From contig VGRF01000001.1 in NCBI GenBank assembly GCA_016875395.1, positions 1 through 64,000 on the forward strand: a DNA stretch of 64,000 nt. Reading direction: 5' to 3'. The notes under the pieces were generated by a model, which saw only the letters and a list, made by a program, of their open reading frames with translations, was not told where the DNA came from and did not search any database. How positions within the stretch are numbered: the stretch's first letter is position 1; each line of letters opens with the position of its first letter. Positions 60,306-64,000 of the stretch are shown piece after piece. The DNA comes from Deltaproteobacteria bacterium. Lineage in GTDB: Bacteria; Myxococcota_A; UBA9160; UBA6930. Both the position numbers and the translations under genes were made by a program.

Positions 60306-61541
60306 GTGCGCACGATTCTTCGCAGCGTGAACCTGCTCGACGGCGCGAGCCCGCTGCGCACGAACGTCTCGCTGGTGATCGACGGCGAGCGCATCGCGGC
60401 GATCGGAACGAACGGCGCAGTCGAGACGCGCCCCGGCGACGTGGTGTTCTCGCTGACCGGCAAGACCGTGATGCCCGGCATGGTGAGCGGCCACTTCCAC
60501 GCCACGTTCGACGGCGCGACGCTCGACATCTTTCCCCTCGGCGTCGATCAGCCGCCCGGCGTGCTGATGCTGCGCGCCGCCAAGAACGCGCGCCTCGCGC
60601 TCGACTGCGGCTTCACGAGCGTGGTCGGCGCCGGCGGCGGCGACGACATCGACGCGCAGCTCGCGCTCGGCATCGCGCAAGGCCTGACGGCTGGGCCGCG
60701 CATCGTGCCGTGCAGCCGCAACCTCGGCACGACCGGCGGCTACATCGATCTCGCGCCGTGGTGGTACGAGATGCGGAACATCGGGGCGTGCAAGCTCGGC
60801 GACGGGCCCGACGCCTTCCGCGCGATCGTGCGCGACGAGATCCGCCGCGGCGCGCGCATGATCAAGGTGTTCGTGACGGGCGGTCACGGCAACGTGAACA
60901 CCGCGCAGCGCGAGCTCTCGCGCGCCGAGCTCGCGGCGATCGTCGACGCCGCGCACGAGCGCGGGGCGCGCGTGCGCGCGCATTGCGCGTGGAAGGAGCG
61001 CATCCTCGAGTGCGTGGAGCTCGGCGTCGACGTGATCGACCACGGCGACGAGATCGACGCCGAGTGCATCGACGCGATGGCGCGCGCGGGCACGTTCTGG
61101 GATCCCAGCGCGCTCTACCTGCAGAAGCTGCTCGAGCTGCCGGCGCTGCAGGGCCCCGAGACCGCCGCGCTGCGCGACGCGACCACGCGCGAGCTCGACA
61201 ACATCGCGCGCTGGCTCGGGCCCGCGCAGCGCGCGGGCGTGCGCATCGTGCTCGGCGACGACTACGGAACCGCGTTCCTGCCGCACGGCAGCTACGCCGA
61301 GGAGCTCACTCATTATGTGAAGCGCCTGGGCGTGGCGCCGCTCGACGCGCTCGCGTGGGCGACGAAGAACGGCGGCGCGCTCGTGGGACTGCCAGATCTC
61401 GGCACGCTCGAGGTCGGCAAGCTCGCCGACCTGCTCGTCGTCGACGGCGACCCGAGCGCCGACATCGCGCTGCTCAGCGATCGCAGCAAGCTCCGCGGCG
61501 TGATGAAGAACGGGGAGTGGCAGCGCGCGCCGAGCGCATAG
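60306..61541 (+). CDS. Amidohydrolase family protein
   Basis: 411 residues from GTG 60306 with GGAGGT five bases upstream. Metal-dependent TIM-barrel hydrolase: GHFHATFDG (HxH), the bridging Lys in ARMIKVFVTGG, His in RAHCAWKER and in VIDHGDEID, and Asp in VLGDDYG. Resembles imidazolonepropionase or prolidase-type amidohydrolases (DUF-like members with GHGNVNT). Cyclic amide or ester substrate likely; cytoplasmic. Divergent from the tandem P450s, perhaps in the same pathway. Confidence 0.87.
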   Translation: MRTILRSVNLLDGASPLRTNVSLVIDGERIAAIGTNGAVETRPGDVVFSLTGKTVMPGMVSGHFHATFDGATLDIFPLGVDQPPGVLMLRAAKNARLALDCGFTSVVGAGGGDDIDAQLALGIAQGLTAGPRIVPCSRNLGTTGGYIDLAPWWYEMRNIGACKLGDGPDAFRAIVRDEIRRGARMIKVFVTGGHGNVNTAQRELSRAELAAIVDAAHERGARVRAHCAWKERILECVELGVDVIDHGDEIDAECIDAMARAGTFWDPSALYLQKLLELPALQGPETAALRDATTRELDNIARWLGPAQRAGVRIVLGDDYGTAFLPHGSYAEELTHYVKRLGVAPLDALAWATKNGGALVGLPDLGTLEVGKLADLLVVDGDPSADIALLSDRSKLRGVMKNGEWQRAPSA

Positions 61542-61563
61542 ATCTGCCGATTCTCGCAGTGCC

Positions 61564-61580
61564 CTGCCGAGTTCGGCAGA
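61564..61580 (+). terminator. Weak hairpin after the amidohydrolase gene
   Basis: CTGCCGA, GT, TCGGCAG form a 7-bp stem; TCTGCCGA at 61543-61550 could pair alternatively. A partly AT-rich tail follows. Weak candidate. Confidence 0.3.
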
Positions 61581-61693
61581 CGCTATTCGCCGTTCTCGCG
61601 CGAGCGCGCTCGCCGCACGCGGCACCGGCGTTGCAATGCGCGCCTCGCATCGAGCGCGCGGAATCTCCCGCGCGCTCGCACGACGAGGTCGCC

Positions 61694-62716
61694 ATGCTCG
61701 AATCCAGCTCCATCCGCAAGATCGCGCGCGCGTCCGCGCTCGCAGCACTCTCACTCGCGCCCGGCGCTGCGCTCGCAGGCTACTGCTCGGACACCGCGGA
61801 TCTGCAAGAGCTCTCCTGTGAGCACGAGGCGCGCGACGACTACTACAAGGCGCGCGCGATCTGCTTGAACATCGGCGACTCCTCCGAGCGCGCTGCGTGC
61901 GACGCCGACGCGACGGACGGCCGGCGCGAGGCGCTGCTCCGCTGCGACGAACAGTCCGACGCGCGCGAAGATCTGTGCGCGATGATCGGCGAGGCGCGTT
62001 ACGACCCAGACTTCTCGCCCGCGAATTTTCAGAACCCGCGCCAGCCCACGCGCACGAACGCTTACTTCCCGCTGCGTGTCGGCAACACCAAGGCCTTCTC
62101 GGACGGAACGGAAACCGTGGACATCACGGTGCGCAACGAGACGAAGCTGATCGAAGGCGTGCAGTGCATCGTCGTGAACGACGTCGTGCGCGACCAGGGC
62201 GAGCTCATCGAGGACACCGATGACTGGTTCGCGCTGCGCAGTGACGGCTCGATCTTCTACTGCGGCGAGGAAGTGAAGGACTTCGAGACCTTCCCCGGCG
62301 ATTCGCCGCCGATTCCGGAGCTCGTCGACATCGGCGGCTCGTTCAAGACCGGTCGTGACGGCGACAAGCCCGGCATCCTCTTTCCCGCGCGCCCGGTGGT
62401 CGGTCAGGTCTACGGGCAGGAGTGGTCGGCGAGCAACGCGGAAGACGCCGCGATGGTGCTCACCACGACCTACAGGTACGGCCGCGACGCCGTGCTCGAC
62501 GCGCTGATGCCGCCCGCGCTCGCGCAGCGCTTCTGCTCGGCGGGCGATTGCGTGGTGACCGCCGACTTCACGCCGATGGAGCCCGGCGTGGTCGAGCACA
62601 AGTACTACGCGCGCGGCGTCGGCCGCATCCTCGAGACGAAGCCGAGCACCGGCAAGGCCGTGCAGCTCGTGGGGTGCAACTTCGACTCGCGCTGCGCAGG
62701 CCTGCCGCAGCCCTGA
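61694..62716 (+). CDS. Secreted protein of unknown function
   Basis: 340 residues from ATG 61694. Signal peptide ending PGAALAG, then a Cys-rich section (YCSDTADLQELSCEHEARDDYYKARAICLNIG, with further Cys), a beta-rich part with YFPLRVGNTKAFSDGTETVDITV and VGQVYGQEWSASN, and VVEHKYYARGVGRILETKP near the end. The last part resembles secreted proteins found beside amidohydrolases and esterases, but I cannot name a family. Probably disulfide-bonded and periplasmic. Confidence 0.65.
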   Translation: MLESSSIRKIARASALAALSLAPGAALAGYCSDTADLQELSCEHEARDDYYKARAICLNIGDSSERAACDADATDGRREALLRCDEQSDAREDLCAMIGEARYDPDFSPANFQNPRQPTRTNAYFPLRVGNTKAFSDGTETVDITVRNETKLIEGVQCIVVNDVVRDQGELIEDTDDWFALRSDGSIFYCGEEVKDFETFPGDSPPIPELVDIGGSFKTGRDGDKPGILFPARPVVGQVYGQEWSASNAEDAAMVLTTTYRYGRDAVLDALMPPALAQRFCSAGDCVVTADFTPMEPGVVEHKYYARGVGRILETKPSTGKAVQLVGCNFDSRCAGLPQP

Positions 62717-62848
62717 TGAGCCGCAGCGCTGCTCCCTCGCGCCGCGGCGCGCGCTCACCAGGGGAATCGAGGCGAGTGCCTCGAGCCGGGCGCGGGCCGC
62801 GGCGCTCGTACGCTCGACCGTCACGCCGCAGCAGACGCGTGCGGATGC

Positions 62849-63730
62849 TCAGTCAGCGCGCGCCGAGGAGCGGCCGCGCCGCCCTCGGTTGCGCGCTGCG
62901 ACGCGGCCACGCGCGCGGCTCGGCGCAGTCTCCGCGAGCCCCTTCGCGCGCACACGAAACAGAGTGATCGGGTCGGGCAAGCCCGGCAGCCGGTGCGCGC
63001 CGATGCTCGAGAGGCGAACGCTCGCGGGCCGGACTCCCGCGAGTTGATCGCGCACGTCCTTCGAGACGAGCACTTCGCCGCCACTCCCCACTCGGCAGAT
63101 ACGCGCGACCGCGTGGACCGACAGATCCACGTAACCCTCCTCAGTCAGCGCGGGTTCGCCCAAATGGAGCCCCATGCGCACGCGCACGAGCCCTTCTCGC
63201 CAAGCGCGCCGCTCGCCGAGCCGGCGCTGAATCGCGACTGCAGCCTCGATGGCCGCCGCCGGTTGCTCGAAGCTCGCGAAGTACTCGTCGGCGCGCGCAT
63301 CGACCTCGTGGCCGCCCGCTGCGCGCACTTCGCGGCGATGAATCCTGCGCACCTCGCTGAGCAAGCTCGAGTACGCGCTGCCGAGCGACCGAAGCAACCG
63401 CGTCGAGCCCTCGATGTCGCTCATCAAGAACGTCACGACGCCGCGCGGAAGACTCGCCGTGGCGGACGCACGCGCGGCCTTCTCGGTTCGCAACTGTCCG
63501 GCGATGAACCCGACCGGCATGAGCTTGAACTTCTTGGCCGCCGTGAGCAGCCGCTTGCGCGCTCGCTCGCGCGAAGCGTCGTCTTCGAAAGCCACTCGCT
63601 CGAAGCGCGCGAGTGCGTTGCGGACGTGTGCTTCGTCGTGGATCGGCAAGCGCCGGCGACCCTTCGCATCCACGTAGGCGAATGCTCTGTCGGGGAGCTT
63701 CGCGCGTTGTGAGGCGGTCAATCGCGCCAT
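62849..63730 (-). CDS. Class III adenylate/guanylate cyclase with an N-terminal DUF6582-like domain
   Basis: 293 residues. Residues 1-80 (RLTASQRAKLPDRAFAYVDAKGRRRLPIHDEAHVRNALARF) match a small DUF6582-like domain common in phages and mobile DNA. Then a cyclase homology domain: VVTFLMSDIEGSTRLL with metal Asp, GGHEVDARADEYFASFEQP with second Asp, and YVDLSVHAVARICRVGSGGEVLVSKDV. Single-domain class III cyclases make cAMP or cGMP. The substrate-specifying Lys/Asp pair cannot be placed with confidence. No response-regulator or GAF partner is adjacent. Confidence 0.83.
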   Translation of the reverse strand: MARLTASQRAKLPDRAFAYVDAKGRRRLPIHDEAHVRNALARFERVAFEDDASRERARKRLLTAAKKFKLMPVGFIAGQLRTEKAARASATASLPRGVVTFLMSDIEGSTRLLRSLGSAYSSLLSEVRRIHRREVRAAGGHEVDARADEYFASFEQPAAAIEAAVAIQRRLGERRAWREGLVRVRMGLHLGEPALTEEGYVDLSVHAVARICRVGSGGEVLVSKDVRDQLAGVRPASVRLSSIGAHRLPGLPDPITLFRVRAKGLAETAPSRARGRVAARNRGRRGRSSARAD

Positions 63731-63769
63731 GCGCCGACGATAAGCGTGCCCGAGCCGGACGCGAAGCCG

Positions 63770-64000
63770 TTAGGCCGCCGCGCTCCCGGGCTCGGCCATC
63801 ACCGTCACCGGCATCCCCTCCGGCTCGAGGCCCATGATAATCAGGGCCTTCGAGAGCCCGTGGAAGAGCGTGAGGCCCGTCGCGAGCTCGGCGAGCTGCG
63901 CGTCGCTGTAGTGCTTGCGCAGCTCGGCGACGTCATCGGGCGCGAGCGCGTGCGGCGTCGTGACGATCGCGTCGGCGAGCTTCAGAGCGGCGCGCTCGTG
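63770..64000 (-). CDS. Carboxymuconolactone decarboxylase-like protein, C-terminal part
   Basis: Runs off the window; the last 76 codons are seen, ending TAA 63772-63770. They read HERAALKLADAIVTTPHALAP then ELRKHYSDAQLAELATGLTLFHGLSKALIIMGLEPEGMP. The helix pattern is that of the AhpD/carboxymuconolactone decarboxylase family. The CxxC redox pair, if any, lies outside the window. GTTAGG is at 63769. Confidence 0.7.
   Translation of the reverse strand, partial: HERAALKLADAIVTTPHALAPDDVAELRKHYSDAQLAELATGLTLFHGLSKALIIMGLEPEGMPVTVMAEPGSAAA

Noticed and set aside
1-64000. CRISPR array
   Set aside because: No regularly spaced direct repeats of 25-40 bp were seen; the repeats present are short, dispersed or palindromic.

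Overview
The window looks like chromosomal DNA of a high-GC (roughly 70% G+C) Gram-negative bacterium. A TPR/receptor-like Ser/Thr kinase, an MlaF-type ATPase, paired HtrA proteases and many P450, LLM-flavin, MaoC and phosphotransferase-family genes suggest a deltaproteobacterial-type lineage (Myxococcota or Binatota-like). This is an inference from gene content only. Genes are dense, often overlap by 4 bp (ATGA/GTGA), and frequently use GTG or TTG starts.

Layout. 1-2119 is a lower-GC accessory patch: the first codons of an IS3-type OrfA on the minus strand, the 3' remnant of a large NACHT/STAND-type protein, and a tRNA-Thr(CGT) whose 3' end faces the patch. 2461-9460 holds a class IV aminotransferase coupled to a small phosphatase, a YpfJ-like zinc protease, trpS, a TPR-kinase and a thioesterase. 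9547-13667 holds a DMT exporter and an RNA-modification group: a SpoU methyltransferase, a Trm9-like methyltransferase and a bacterial Elp3, the last two with start codons overlapping head to head. 13921-19557 is a proteostasis block (clpB and two HtrA proteases). 19584-23864 has galK, thiS-thiG-thiE and alr. 23872-28921 has a YcxB-like protein, an orphan MlaF-like ATPase, purD-tsaC-DUF1015 and a DciA-like protein. 28931-30145 ends in a run of zinc-independent ribosomal proteins (S14, L31 type B, L28). 30249-34231 has crotonases, argC and a split MaoC pair.

34304-47890 is a catabolic/accessory stretch: NnrU, LLM oxidoreductase, alpha/beta hydrolase-fold protein, PhzF, ArsC, SnoaL, SDR, EthD, two APH-type phosphotransferases and a P450 divergent from a phosphotransferase across a perfect TetR-type palindrome. 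A second lower-GC insertion (47881-49359) encodes a SEFIR/TIR-type protein with an unknown C-terminal part, a candidate immune gene. 49368-53152 is a DUF3604/HupE/PPIase operon. 53041-64000 contains an NlpC/P60-like protein with a late frameshift, a membrane gene split by one in-frame TAG, a second LLM enzyme, a third phosphotransferase, tandem P450s, an amidohydrolase, a secreted protein, a class III cyclase and the 3' part of a carboxymuconolactone decarboxylase-like gene.

Main points of interest: the divergent elp3/Trm9-like pair, which predicts a bacterial mcm5U wobble pathway; the SEFIR-type gene; the IS-truncated STAND gene beside a tRNA; a strand-skewed word GTTA(C/G)GG found throughout the window in several reading frames; small dispersed repeats, one inserted in frame in a coding sequence; and several single-lesion genes (two frameshifts, one amber) that are either decay or assembly error.
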